Below, piece after piece: positions 50,631-60,035 of a stretch of 64,000 nt of DNA (its first letter is position 1; every line of letters begins with the position of its first letter). The translations under genes were made by a program, and so were the position numbers. This stretch comes from Hungatella sp. UBA4396 (lineage in GTDB: Bacteria; Bacillota; Clostridia; Lachnospirales; Lachnospiraceae): NCBI GenBank assembly GCA_002389905.1, contig DGRE01000071.1, forward strand, positions 1 to 64,000, in the 5' to 3' direction. The notes under the pieces were generated by a model. That model had not been told where the DNA came from. It was given only the letters and a program-made list of their open reading frames with translations, and searched no databases.

Positions 50631-51638
50631 AAGATGGCTGAAATACTTGAAACCAGCACCACCACAGTATCCAATGTCATTCATGGAAAAACAGGTGAGG
50701 TGTCACCTGCCATGGTGGAGAAGGTAACGCGGCTGCTCGAAGAGTATAATTATATCCCCAATATCAATGCCAGGAATCTTGCCAGCAATAAGTCAGGCAT
50801 TATCGGGCTTGCCATGAAGGCAGACATGGTGAAAGATGGAAATTTTATGAAGGACCCATTTGCAGGAGAACTGACCGGTGTTGTGGAAAGAGTTATCAGA
50901 GAAAATGGATACTTTACCATGCTGTATATCTCCAATGATATTAAGGAGATCATTAATTCCGTTGCCAGTTGGAATGCTGATGGCCTTATATTGCAGGGAA
51001 TGAAGATGGAGGATGCCATTCTTTTAAAAAAAAGAGTTAAAAAACCTATGATTTTTGTAGACAGCTATTTTAGCGATTCGCTTTTTGAATATGCCAACGT
51101 AGGAGTAGAGGATTGGAAGGGCGGATATGAAATAACGGATTATCTGATTAAGAAAGGGCACCGTAAGATCGCCTTTCTCGCGGATAACAGTGTGGGAGTA
51201 GATTACCAACGGCTTCAGGGGTACAAGGCTGCAATGTCAGAAGCTGGAATCCCTTATAAGGAAGAAAATTTTATCAGACTGGAACCGTGCGGCCCGGATA
51301 TGTCCCCGCTTTTATCCAATGTGTACAGCAGGGCCGGGGAGTTCACTGCTTTTGTATGTGCATCGGATTTTTATGCAGCCAATATTATGAATTATTTGCA
51401 GGATCATGGTGTGAGGATACCCGAGGACTTATCGGTAGTGGGATTTGATGACAATAGTTACAGCACAATGGTGAGACCGGCACTGACTACGGTTCACCAG
51501 GATGTCACCAGAAAAGGGAGGCTTGCGGTTGAGAAACTGTTTCTTATGATTCAGGGGGAGGATTGCGGAGCCATGTCTACACAGCTTCCCGTTTATCTGG
51601 TGGAACGTGATTCTGTAAAGGAAATCATCCCAATATAA
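50616..51638 (+). CDS. LacI-family transcriptional regulator
   Basis: The 340-residue regulator has HTH 'MITIKKMAEILETSTTTVSNVIHG', hinge 'YIPNINARNLASNKSG' and a sensor domain with 'AFVCASDFYAANIMNYL' and 'SVVGFDDNSYSTMVRPALTTV'. The start at 50616 matches the LacI consensus N-terminus; the ribosome site (AGGAAAGGAAA) is 12-20 bases upstream and unusually distant. It has its own promoter and a terminator behind it, and precedes the second importer operon and the GH13 genes, which it probably represses. Confidence 0.9.
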   Translation: MITIKKMAEILETSTTTVSNVIHGKTGEVSPAMVEKVTRLLEEYNYIPNINARNLASNKSGIIGLAMKADMVKDGNFMKDPFAGELTGVVERVIRENGYFTMLYISNDIKEIINSVASWNADGLILQGMKMEDAILLKKRVKKPMIFVDSYFSDSLFEYANVGVEDWKGGYEITDYLIKKGHRKIAFLADNSVGVDYQRLQGYKAAMSEAGIPYKEENFIRLEPCGPDMSPLLSNVYSRAGEFTAFVCASDFYAANIMNYLQDHGVRIPEDLSVVGFDDNSYSTMVRPALTTVHQDVTRKGRLAVEKLFLMIQGEDCGAMSTQLPVYLVERDSVKEIIPI

Positions 51639-51654
51639 TCTTGTTTTTGATTGA

Positions 51655-51705
51655 AAAAGATGCCTTGAAAATGGTTGATAAGACCGTTCAGGGTATCTTT
51701 TTATT
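51655..51705 (+). terminator. Terminator after the lacI-type gene
   Basis: AAAAAGATGCCTTGAA pairs with TTCAGGGTATCTTTTT (with G-U pairs and a bulge) around a 17-base loop and ends in a T run. Confidence 0.7.
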
Positions 51706-51871
51706 TTCCTCCTAAACCTTTGACAAATTTTTGTTAAAAATTGAAAAAATAACTTGCTATATTAATCGTAAGGTGATATCATATGACACATGGTACTTAT
51801 GCGCATAAGTTACAAAGTAATGAAGAAATATACAACTATTAATAGCAAAATAAATGTATGGAGGGAGTAAT

Positions 51872-53179
51872 ATGAAGAAAAAGTTACTGGCAATGGCATT
51901 AACAGGAGCGATGATATTGGGAACAATGACAGGATGCGGCAGCGGCAGCACAGGAAGTACGGTGGCCAATCACGGAAAGGAAACATCGGCATCGGGCAAG
52001 GGGGAAGCACTTCGTCTTGTAAGCGGAAAGATCGAAATTGACAGCGCTTTAAAGGCCTTTGCAAAACAGTATCAGGAAAAGACGGGACAGGAAGTAATCA
52101 TCGAATCTCTGGGCGGCGGTGTGGATATTAACGGTGCTTTAAAGAATTATCTGGCGGCGGGAAATATGCCTGATATATTCGTGTTTGGAGGGGAGGGAGA
52201 TTATCAGACTTGGAAGGATTATATGGCTGATTTAAGCGGAGAAGAATGGGCCTCCCAGACTGACTTTGGCTTTAAATCAGAGGATGGAAAAATCGTTGGA
52301 TTTCCATATGCGGTAGAAGGGTACGGAATTACATATAATAAGAATATTCTGGAAGCGGCGGGGGTTGATCCTGCTTCTCTGACTTCTTATGAAGGGTTTA
52401 AGAAAGCCTTTGAAACCATTGACAGCAAGAAGGCGGACCTGGGAATTACTGCGGCAGCATCAGTTGCTGCGGAATCTGGACAAATGTACTGGTCCACGGG
52501 AAACCACCTGTTTGGATATTATTTGTCCGGCGGTTTAGAAAGAGGAGATACGAAGTATATTGACATGTTAAAATCCGGCGCTGTGGACAAGGAACGTCTG
52601 GGACAGTTTGCAGATTTTACCAGGCTGCTCTTTGATTATTCCCATAAGAACACTTTGATTTCGGGAACTTATGACGATCAGCTTGCTCTGTGGGCACAGG
52701 GAAAAACCGCATTTGTAACCCAGGGAAACTGGATTGATCCTTCTCTTCCTGACTATCAGGTGAGCTTTGACTGCGGAATCGCTCCTTTGGCATTTACAAA
52801 AGAGGAAATGAAGGGCGTGCTTGCAGATTGTCCATCCTGGTGGGCTGTTTACAACAAAGGAAATAATATTGATGCAGCAAAGGCATTCTTAAAGGAAATT
52901 GCTGTTTCAGAAGATGGTCAGAAGGCTCTTGTAACTGACGGCGGAATGATTTCTCCTTACACCACCTGTACCATAAGCCCGGAGACCCCTCTTGCCAGGA
53001 ATTTAAAAACATATGTGGATGCAGGCAACACCTATTCCTGGGAATGGACAAAGATGCCGGTTGGAATTGCTATGAATGCTACGGGACCTATTTTTGAATT
53101 ATATGCAAAGGGTGAGATCGACAGGGATACTTTTGTTACTATGATGGAAGCAGCAATTGCCGATTATCCGAAAAATTAG
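51872..53179 (+). CDS. Sugar ABC transporter substrate-binding lipoprotein
   Basis: The 435-residue family-1 solute-binding protein has signal 'MKKKLLAMALTGAMILG' and lipobox 'MTGC' near 22, a Ser/Gly linker and the binding fold ('YLAAGNMPDIFVFGG', 'YGITYNKNILEAAG', 'QGKTAFVTQGNW'). The start at 51872 has GGAGGGAG upstream; an ATG at 51854 covers that site. It leads the second CUT1 importer, ahead of two permeases and two GH13 enzymes, so an alpha-1,6- or alpha-1,4-linked glucan oligosaccharide such as isomaltose is a fair guess. Confidence 0.92.
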   Translation: MKKKLLAMALTGAMILGTMTGCGSGSTGSTVANHGKETSASGKGEALRLVSGKIEIDSALKAFAKQYQEKTGQEVIIESLGGGVDINGALKNYLAAGNMPDIFVFGGEGDYQTWKDYMADLSGEEWASQTDFGFKSEDGKIVGFPYAVEGYGITYNKNILEAAGVDPASLTSYEGFKKAFETIDSKKADLGITAAASVAAESGQMYWSTGNHLFGYYLSGGLERGDTKYIDMLKSGAVDKERLGQFADFTRLLFDYSHKNTLISGTYDDQLALWAQGKTAFVTQGNWIDPSLPDYQVSFDCGIAPLAFTKEEMKGVLADCPSWWAVYNKGNNIDAAKAFLKEIAVSEDGQKALVTDGGMISPYTTCTISPETPLARNLKTYVDAGNTYSWEWTKMPVGIAMNATGPIFELYAKGEIDRDTFVTMMEAAIADYPKN

Positions 53180-53187
53180 TTGAGGAT

Positions 53188-53211
53188 GAGGCGGCTATCA
53201 TAAGCCGCCTC
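53188..53211 (+). promoter_or_regulatory. Hairpin after the binding-protein gene
   Basis: GAGGCGGCT and its exact complement have a 6-base loop and no T run. It probably stabilises the upstream mRNA rather than stopping transcription. Confidence 0.6.
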
Positions 53212-53254
53212 TATTAGCAGCCGCAGCCATGAAAGATAGTAGGAGGAGATGCAT

Positions 53255-54295
53255 ATGGAGGGAAACGCAAAGAAGGTTGTGTTCATGTTACCTGTACTGC
53301 TTGGTGTACTGACAATTATTTATGCGCTTTATTTGGATTTATTCCATAGAGATGCAGCGTTCCGGGGAGTTCTTCTGATACTTGGATTTCTTTTGGTCGT
53401 CGTCGGATTGTATTTTATTCCAGGGAAAAAGCACAGTACGATCATAAAAGGATTATTTTTACTGCCCCTGATTGGTGCGTTTGGAATAACGGTCATGGTT
53501 CCTTTTTTATTAGGAATCTTCTATTCTTTTACAAATTGGAATGGGATCGGGTTTACAGAGGTGGTGGGACTGGGGAATTACGTGAGTATGTTCCGCTCTC
53601 CGGATTATCTGTATTCCTTTGGAATTACATTCTTATTTACAGTAATCAATATGCTCCTTGTAAATTTTACAGCCTTCGCTCTGGCACTTGTTTGTACATC
53701 AGAGGTAAGGGGAAGGGACTTTTACCGGGCATCTTTTTTTCTTCCGAACCTGATTGGAGGAATCGTTCTGGGATATGTGTGGCAGTTTATTTTTAATAAG
53801 GTGTTCCCCGCTCTTCTTCCGGGAAGTGTTTCCATGCTGACAGACCCCAATTTGGCCTTTTTATCCATACTGGTTGTCAGCACCTGGCAGTATGCCGGTT
53901 ATATTATGATGATTTATGTGACGGGACTTCAATCGGTTCCCAAGGATATACTAGAGGCCTCGGGAGTTGATGGGGCAAATGCCTGGAAGACTTTGCTGCA
54001 TATTAAGCTGCCAATGATAGCAAATACTTTTACGGTCTGTATTTTCATGACTCTGCTCAATTCTTTCAAGCAGTTTGACTTAAACCTTGCCATCACAAAC
54101 GGAGCACCCAGTCGGATTTTGGGCGGAAAGGCCATTGCATCCACCGAGTTTCTGGCGCTGAATATTTACAACACGGCGATTGCAAAGGATCAGTATGCCC
54201 AGGGGCAGACAAAAGCAGTTGTATTCTTCATTATTTTGGCAATCGTGTCTCTGACGCAGGTGACCATCAGTAAAAGAAGGGAGATCGAACTGTGA
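53255..54295 (+). CDS. Sugar ABC transporter permease with extended N-terminus
   Basis: The 346-residue CUT1 permease has a MalF-type core from about residue 75 ('FLLPLIGAFGITVMVPFLLG') with EAA loop 'DILEASGVDGANAWKTLLHI'. Before it are about 70 extra residues with two predicted helices ('VVFMLPVLLGVLTIIYALYL' and 'GVLLILGFLLVVVGLYF'). The start at 53255 follows AGGAGGAG by 6 bases. The extra pair of helices is unusual for six-helix permeases of this size. The gene overlaps the next one at GTGA. Confidence 0.9.
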   Translation: MEGNAKKVVFMLPVLLGVLTIIYALYLDLFHRDAAFRGVLLILGFLLVVVGLYFIPGKKHSTIIKGLFLLPLIGAFGITVMVPFLLGIFYSFTNWNGIGFTEVVGLGNYVSMFRSPDYLYSFGITFLFTVINMLLVNFTAFALALVCTSEVRGRDFYRASFFLPNLIGGIVLGYVWQFIFNKVFPALLPGSVSMLTDPNLAFLSILVVSTWQYAGYIMMIYVTGLQSVPKDILEASGVDGANAWKTLLHIKLPMIANTFTVCIFMTLLNSFKQFDLNLAITNGAPSRILGGKAIASTEFLALNIYNTAIAKDQYAQGQTKAVVFFIILAIVSLTQVTISKRREIEL

Positions 54296-55146
54296 GCAGA
54301 AAATTAAGAGGAACCATTATCGAATTGATAGCCGTAGTTTTATCTTTTTTGGTCTTGTCCCCGTTTGTTCTGGTCATTTTCAATGCGGCCAAGAAAAGTG
54401 CGGATATTGTTATAAGCCCCATTGCACTGCATAAAAACTGGGGGCAGATGTTTGTTAATATGCAAAACGTGATCCATAATCAGAATTTCAGCTATTGGAA
54501 TTCGTTTTTCAGTTCCCTGTTCATTACTGCTGTCAGCCTGGGGCTTTTAACTCTTTTTTCCAGTATGGCGGCATGGGTACTGGTTCGGAATAAGACGAGA
54601 TGGTCCAATGTTATTTTCATGATTTTTGTAGCTGCTATGGTAATTCCCTTTCAGGTGGTTATGCTTCCTATGTTATCCACCTTTCGGGAGTTGTCTGCCT
54701 TTACCGGAATTCGTTTTTTAAGCAGCTATACCGGAATCATCATCGCTTATCTTGGATTTGGAGGTTCTATGTCCGTATTCATCCTTCATGGCTTTATCAA
54801 AGGAATTCCGGGAGAACTGGAAGAAGCGGCATGGATTGACGGATGCAGTCCGGAGGGAACCTTCTTTAAAGTAGTATTCCCACTTTTAAAGCCGATTCAG
54901 GTGACAGTTCTCATATTAAACGGGATCTGGATATGGAATGATTATCTTCTGCCTTCCCTGATGCTGGGACTAAACGGCAGGATTAAGGCGCTGCCGGTGG
55001 CAGTGAGCAGTTTCGTGGGTTCTTACGTAAAGCAGTGGGATTTAATACTGGCCGCTGCATTTTTGGCCATGATACCGATTGTCATTCTCTTTTTGCTGGC
55101 ACAAAAACAGATCATTCAGGGTATGGTAGAAGGCGCAATCAAATAA
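54292..55146 (+). CDS. Sugar ABC transporter permease (MalG-type)
   Basis: The 284-residue partner permease has EAA loop 'ELEEAAWIDGCSPEGTFFKV' and end motif 'QKQIIQGMVEGAIK'. It starts with GTG overlapping the stop of the previous gene. No ATPase gene is in the operon. The GH13 gene follows after 25 bp. Confidence 0.93.
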   Translation: MSRKLRGTIIELIAVVLSFLVLSPFVLVIFNAAKKSADIVISPIALHKNWGQMFVNMQNVIHNQNFSYWNSFFSSLFITAVSLGLLTLFSSMAAWVLVRNKTRWSNVIFMIFVAAMVIPFQVVMLPMLSTFRELSAFTGIRFLSSYTGIIIAYLGFGGSMSVFILHGFIKGIPGELEEAAWIDGCSPEGTFFKVVFPLLKPIQVTVLILNGIWIWNDYLLPSLMLGLNGRIKALPVAVSSFVGSYVKQWDLILAAAFLAMIPIVILFLLAQKQIIQGMVEGAIK

Positions 55147-55171
55147 CTTACAGGAAGGATATCATATTAAA

Positions 55172-56845
55172 ATGGAACGAAAATGGTGGAAGGAAGCAGT
55201 TGTATACCAAATCTATCCCAAAAGCTTTCAGGATAGCAACGGGGACGGAATCGGAGATCTAAATGGAATCAGGTCGAGGCTTGATTACTTGAAGCAGCTG
55301 GGAATTGATGTGATATGGCTTTCGCCGGTCTATCAATCCCCTAATGATGATAATGGATATGACATCAGTGATTACCAGGAGGTTATGGAAGAGCTCGGAA
55401 CTATAAAAGATTTTGATAATCTCTTATCCGAAGCCCATGAACGGGGAATTAAAATCGTAATGGATATGGTGGTCAACCATACCTCTGATGAACACAAGTG
55501 GTTTGTGGAAAGCAGGAAAAGCCTGGACAATCCATACCGGGATTATTACATCTGGAGGGAAGGAAAAGAAGGCGGAGCCTGCCCCAATAACTGGGGTTCC
55601 TGCTTCAGCGGCCCGGCATGGGAGTATGATAAAGATACCGGAATGTATTATCTCCATTTATTTTCCAAAAAGCAGCCGGATTTAAACTGGGATAACGCTG
55701 CTGTGAGAAAAGAAATATTTGATATGATGGACTGGTGGTGCAGGAAGGGAATTGATGGCTTCCGAATGGATGTGATCAGCATGATATCAAAGGATGAGAG
55801 TTTTCCTGACGGCCCTGTAAATGGCGGATTATATGGAGATTATTCCCCTTATGCCGTTCACGGCCCTCATATTCACGAGTATTTAAAGGAGATGAACCAA
55901 AAGGTCCTTTCCAGATATGACTTAATGACCGTGGGAGAGACAGTAGGTGTGACGGTGGAGGAAGCCAGAAAGTATTCCGGTGAAAATGAGAGAGAGCTTG
56001 ACATGGTGTTCCAGTTTGAACATGTTGAGGGTGGCGGCGAGATTGGAAAGTGGACGGATAAAAAGCCGGATATTCTAAGGCTGAAACGGATCATGTCAAA
56101 GTGGCAGACAGGGCTGGAGGGATGTGCCTGGAACAGCCTGTTTTGGGACAATCACGACCAGCCCAGGGCCGTATCCCGTTTTGGAGATGACAGCAGCAAA
56201 TACAGGAAGGTATCTGCAAAAATGCTTGCCACCTGTCTTCACATGATGAAGGGGACTCCCTACATCTATCAGGGACAGGAACTGGGAATGACTAACTTTC
56301 CGTTTGAGGATATGTCCCAGTTCCGGGATATTGAAAGCCTGAATGCCTATGAGGAGCTTGTGGGCAAGGGAGTGGTGAGCCATGAAAAGATGATGAGATA
56401 TTTCCGATGCAAGGGCAGGGACAATGCCAGAACTCCCATGCAGTGGGATGACAGCGCAAACGGAGGCTTTACTTCAGGAACTCCCTGGCTGGCAGTAAAT
56501 CCCAATTACCTGGAAATCAATGCAAAGGCTGAGACAGCAGATGAGGATTCTGTATTTCACTATTACAGAAAGCTGATTAACTTAAGAAAGCATTATGATA
56601 TCATTGTATCTGGAAGATATGAGCTTATTATGGAGGAGGATTCCAGGGTATTTGCCTATGTAAGGAGACTGGGAGAGGAGAAGTTGGTGGTATTGTGCAA
56701 TTTCTCAGACCAGGAGGCAGAGGTTTCTCTTCCTGAGGAGTTCCGGGGAGAAAAAGGGGAATGCCTGATCCATAATTATGACCGCCCTTGGGATCAATGT
56801 AAGAATAAGCTTCTGCCTTATGAGGCAGTTGCCGTCATTTTCTAA
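55172..56845 (+). CDS. GH13 alpha-glucosidase (oligo-1,6-glucosidase-like)
   Basis: The 557-residue cytoplasmic enzyme of the GH13 oligo-1,6-glucosidase group opens 'WWKEAVVYQIYPKSFQDSNG'. Catalytic residues are nucleophile Asp200 ('GFRMDVI'), acid/base Glu256 ('TVGET') and Asp329 ('NHDQPRAV'), with 'MVVNHTSDEHKWF' as conserved region I. The Val after the nucleophile Asp (DVI) is a feature seen in alpha-1,6-active members. It hydrolyses short alpha-glucosides brought in by the importer encoded just before it. A second paralogue follows after 68 bp. Confidence 0.93.
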   Translation: MERKWWKEAVVYQIYPKSFQDSNGDGIGDLNGIRSRLDYLKQLGIDVIWLSPVYQSPNDDNGYDISDYQEVMEELGTIKDFDNLLSEAHERGIKIVMDMVVNHTSDEHKWFVESRKSLDNPYRDYYIWREGKEGGACPNNWGSCFSGPAWEYDKDTGMYYLHLFSKKQPDLNWDNAAVRKEIFDMMDWWCRKGIDGFRMDVISMISKDESFPDGPVNGGLYGDYSPYAVHGPHIHEYLKEMNQKVLSRYDLMTVGETVGVTVEEARKYSGENERELDMVFQFEHVEGGGEIGKWTDKKPDILRLKRIMSKWQTGLEGCAWNSLFWDNHDQPRAVSRFGDDSSKYRKVSAKMLATCLHMMKGTPYIYQGQELGMTNFPFEDMSQFRDIESLNAYEELVGKGVVSHEKMMRYFRCKGRDNARTPMQWDDSANGGFTSGTPWLAVNPNYLEINAKAETADEDSVFHYYRKLINLRKHYDIIVSGRYELIMEEDSRVFAYVRRLGEEKLVVLCNFSDQEAEVSLPEEFRGEKGECLIHNYDRPWDQCKNKLLPYEAVAVIF

Positions 56846-56913
56846 GTGAAGCTAGAATGATGCAAATAAAACCTGGGAAGTCAGCCTGAATTTCCAGAAA
56901 AATAAAAAATAGG

Positions 56914-58608
56914 ATGGGTAATACAAAGATGAAAAAACAATGGTGGCATGATAAGGTCGCATATCAGATTTATCCTAAAAGCTTTAAGGATACCAATCAG
57001 GATGGAGTGGGAGATTTAAGAGGGGTCATAGAAAAGCTGGATTATTTGAAGGACTTGGGCGTTGATATTCTGTGGCTTTCTCCCATTTACTGCTCCCCTC
57101 TTGCGGACCAAGGGTATGATATTTCAGATTACTATAACATTGATCCCAGGTTTGGAACCATGGAGGATATGGATGAGCTGATTGCTGAAGCGAAAAAGAG
57201 GAATATGTACATTTTAATGGACTTGGTGGTTAACCACTGCTCCGATGAGCACCAGTGGTTTCAAAAGGCTATGAAGGACCCGGAAGGGGAGTATGGAAAA
57301 TACTTTTATATTGAAAGAGGCAGGAACGGAAAGGCTCCCAGCAATTTAAGGTCTTATTTCGGTGGCAGTGTATGGGAGAGGATCGGGGATACCGACCAAT
57401 ATTATCTCCATTTATTCCATAAGAAACAGCCTGATCTGAATTGGGAAAACCCGGTTGTCAGAAAGGAAATCTATTCTATGATCAACTGGTGGCTGGAAAA
57501 GGGGATTGCTGGCTTCCGTATTGACGCCATCATTAACATCAAAAAGGCTCTTCCATTTCATGATTACGAGCCGGACCGGGAGGATGGACTGGCTTCCTGC
57601 AAGAAGATGCTGGAGGAGGCAAGGGGTGTCATTGACTTGTTAAAGGAAATGAAGGAAGAAACCTTTGAAAAGTACAATGCCTTTACCGTTGGCGAGGTGT
57701 TTAATGAAAAGCCGGAGGAGCTGCCGGATTTCATCGGGGAGGACGGCTGCTTTTCTTCCATGTTTGATTTTAACGAAACCATATTTGGGGCCAGTGAAAA
57801 GGGCTGGTATGACATCCAGCATATTATGCCTGATGATTACAAAAACTGCTGCTTTGAAAGCCAGAAACGGGTGGAAGGAATCGGATTTTTGTGCAACATC
57901 ATAGAAAATCACGATGAACCAAGAGGAGTGAGCCGTTATATCCCTCAGGGAGAATGCAGCGATGCTTCCAAAAAACTGTTGGCAACCTTGTATTTTATGC
58001 TGAAAGGGCTTCCTTTCATCTATCAGGGCCAGGAAATCGGAATGGAGAATGTTCCCTTCCGTTCCATAGAGGATATTGACGATATTTCCACTTTTGACGA
58101 ATACAAGGTGGCGCTGGACCATGGACTGTCTGAAAAAGAGGCTTTTGAGATTGCCTGCCGGTACAGCAGGGACAATGCCAGGGTGCCTTTTCAGTGGAGC
58201 TCTGATAAAAATGCCGGATTTACAGAGGGGAGACCCTGGCTCATGGTGAACCCGGAGTATGAAAAGCTTAATCTGGAGCTTCAGAAGGAGGATCCGGATT
58301 CAGTCTTTCAGTATTATAAAAAGCTGATTGCCCTTAGAAAATCAGAAGTATATAAGGACACCTTTGTATACGGAGCTTTGGAACCGGTTTACACGGAGCT
58401 TGAAAGGGTCATGGCTTATTACAGAAGAGGAGAGGACCAGGATATTCTGGTTATAGGAAACTTTCAGACAGAGTCCAGGAGGATTGAATTGCCAGAGAAG
58501 GCGGCTAAAGTTCTGCTGAATAATTACGATACGGTTTCCTGGGAAGACGGATACTTATGCTTGAACGGATATCAGGCGGTTGTGCTGGAGCTTGAAAGGT
58601 CCCGGTAA
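56914..58608 (+). CDS. GH13 alpha-glucosidase, second paralogue
   Basis: The 564-residue protein is related to the preceding enzyme but not a recent copy. It has nucleophile Asp204 ('GFRIDAI'), acid/base Glu261 ('TVGEVF'), Asp334 ('NHDEPRGV') and region I 'LVVNHCSDEHQWF'. Here the residue after the nucleophile is Ala rather than Val, so the two may split 1,4- and 1,6-linked or different-length substrates. The start could also be the ATG at 56929, as the only ribosome-like site (AGGATGGG) overlaps 56914. It ends at a strong terminator. Confidence 0.92.
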   Translation: MGNTKMKKQWWHDKVAYQIYPKSFKDTNQDGVGDLRGVIEKLDYLKDLGVDILWLSPIYCSPLADQGYDISDYYNIDPRFGTMEDMDELIAEAKKRNMYILMDLVVNHCSDEHQWFQKAMKDPEGEYGKYFYIERGRNGKAPSNLRSYFGGSVWERIGDTDQYYLHLFHKKQPDLNWENPVVRKEIYSMINWWLEKGIAGFRIDAIINIKKALPFHDYEPDREDGLASCKKMLEEARGVIDLLKEMKEETFEKYNAFTVGEVFNEKPEELPDFIGEDGCFSSMFDFNETIFGASEKGWYDIQHIMPDDYKNCCFESQKRVEGIGFLCNIIENHDEPRGVSRYIPQGECSDASKKLLATLYFMLKGLPFIYQGQEIGMENVPFRSIEDIDDISTFDEYKVALDHGLSEKEAFEIACRYSRDNARVPFQWSSDKNAGFTEGRPWLMVNPEYEKLNLELQKEDPDSVFQYYKKLIALRKSEVYKDTFVYGALEPVYTELERVMAYYRRGEDQDILVIGNFQTESRRIELPEKAAKVLLNNYDTVSWEDGYLCLNGYQAVVLELERSR

Positions 58609-58619
58609 AATAAAATTAA

Positions 58620-58656
58620 GGCTGAAACAGCATGTTCCCGCTGTTTCAGCCCTTTT
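58620..58656 (+). terminator. Terminator after the GH13 genes
   Basis: A perfect 12-bp stem GGCTGAAACAGC with its complement, an 8-base loop and a CTTTT tail. Confidence 0.85.
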
Positions 58657-58838
58657 GATGTACCCGGCAGGCGCATGTTCTGTAGTGAAAATCTGCAATC
58701 CCCTTTCAGGTGAGATTATATTTAAGGAAGGAAAGGGGAATCCGGAGGCATTAAGGGATTTATACGATATAGAAATAATCCATAGCACTGTATCTTAACT
58801 CTTCACATAATAAACCACATGGAATCATATTACTTTAT

Positions 58839-58854
58839 GATACCGGTACCACAA
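58839..58854. promoter_or_regulatory. GGTACC-type operator O1
   Basis: GATACCGGTACCACAA shares TACCGGTACCACAA with the operator at 58979, about 140 bp upstream of it. Spaced operators allow DNA looping by a LacI-family tetramer. Confidence 0.6.
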
Positions 58855-58935
58855 ATTGAATAATAAAATAGAAAAGTATTTAAATAAAAGAACAAATGGT
58901 GTAAAAAATGACTAAAAAATATTTATAAAATAGAG

Positions 58936-58964
58936 TTGACATGTAAAATTTGCTATGTTAATAT
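58936..58964 (+). promoter_or_regulatory. Promoter of the CUT2 operon regulator
   Basis: TTGACA (58936-58941), a 17-bp spacer, and TAATAT (58959-58964, 4 of 6). Operator O2 follows about 15 bp downstream, so a bound repressor would block initiation. Confidence 0.6.
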
Positions 58965-58978
58965 GTAAATATAATATA

Positions 58979-58995
58979 GGGTACCGGTACCACAA
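58979..58995. promoter_or_regulatory. GGTACC-type operator O2
   Basis: GGGTACCGGTACCACAA has the palindrome GGTACCGGTACC at its core. It lies just after the -10 box of the lacI-type gene. Confidence 0.65.
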
Positions 58996-59015
58996 AAGCG
59001 AACAAGGAGAATGAT

Positions 59016-60035
59016 ATGCTGACAATTCATGAAGTGGCAGAACTGGCAGGTGTTTCGAAATCAACTGTATCTAGAGTTTTGAATAATAATGGCTATGTGA
59101 ATGAGGATACCAGACGCAGGATTGAGAAAATCATACAGGAGAACCAATACAGGCCATCTGCAGCAGCAGTCAGTCTTTCCAGACAAATTGGGAGTACAAT
59201 CGGTGTGATTATCCCTGAGATAGATAACACCTTTTTTGGAGAAGTTCTAAAGGGAATTAATGATGTGGCTGATCAGAATAATTTTTCTATCATTTGCTGT
59301 GACACTCAAAATAATGGTGACAAAGAGTTGAAAGCTTTAGCGGCCTTAGAGCAGCAGCGGGTCCGGGGAGTTATTATTACGCCGGCTATGGGTTACGGCG
59401 ACAAAGAGTCGGTGGAGAAGCTGAAAAATGCTTTGGCGAAACTAGATGTTCCAGTGGTAGTTGTAGACAGGGATTTTGATTATTCCCAGTGGGATACGAT
59501 CTATTTTCAAAATTATGAAAGCGGTTATATTGCAACAGAAAGTTTAATTAAGGCCGGTAATACAAAAATCGGTATTATTCAAGGTGATATGCAGTTAAAA
59601 ATAGCGAGAGAAAGGTTTCGGGGATATCAGGACGCAATGGCGGCAAATGGCCTGGAGGTTCCGGAACAGTATGTGCTGAAAGGAGATTTTACAGTAGAGA
59701 CGGCATATGCACTTACTAAAAATATGATAAATAACAAAGAACTTCCTGATGGTATGGTTACCTGCAATAACCTTACCAGTATAGGTTTTATTAAAGCGAT
59801 GATAGAGAGCGGCATTACCATTGGGAGTGATGTTGCAGTTGTGGGTATTGATCATGTTCCCATGTTGAATGTACTGGGTTTTCGATTCAGTTGTGTATCC
59901 AGAGATACCATTGAGATGGGGCGTATGAGTATGAAGCTTCTTATGCAGCGGATGAATAATCCAGAAATGCAGAGAAGCATTTGGGTTGTGCCCTGTAAGC
60001 TGGAGCTGAATGGCTCAGAAAAAACAAACCGGTAA
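59016..60035 (+). CDS. LacI-family transcriptional regulator of the CUT2 sugar operon
   Basis: The 339-residue regulator has HTH 'MLTIHEVAELAGVSKSTVSRVLNNNG', hinge 'YRPSAAAVSLSRQ' and sensor domain with 'IGVIIPEIDNTFFGEVLKGI' and 'VAVVGIDHVPMLNVLGF'. AAGGAG lies just upstream. It begins after two GGTACC operators and is followed by a third near 60060, so it probably represses both itself and the importer. A terminator hairpin overlaps its stop codon. Confidence 0.92.
   Translation: MLTIHEVAELAGVSKSTVSRVLNNNGYVNEDTRRRIEKIIQENQYRPSAAAVSLSRQIGSTIGVIIPEIDNTFFGEVLKGINDVADQNNFSIICCDTQNNGDKELKALAALEQQRVRGVIITPAMGYGDKESVEKLKNALAKLDVPVVVVDRDFDYSQWDTIYFQNYESGYIATESLIKAGNTKIGIIQGDMQLKIARERFRGYQDAMAANGLEVPEQYVLKGDFTVETAYALTKNMINNKELPDGMVTCNNLTSIGFIKAMIESGITIGSDVAVVGIDHVPMLNVLGFRFSCVSRDTIEMGRMSMKLLMQRMNNPEMQRSIWVVPCKLELNGSEKTNR

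Larger units (their letters stand above)
58609..59015. other. Intergenic region with terminator, unassigned short frame and LacI operators
   Basis: After the terminator, a frame at 58658-58798 (46 codons, 'GEIIFKEGKGNPEALRDLY') has protein-like composition but no ribosome site and no recognisable family. It may be a fragment. The right half is AT-rich and holds two GGTACC operators and a promoter, listed separately. Confidence 0.4.
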
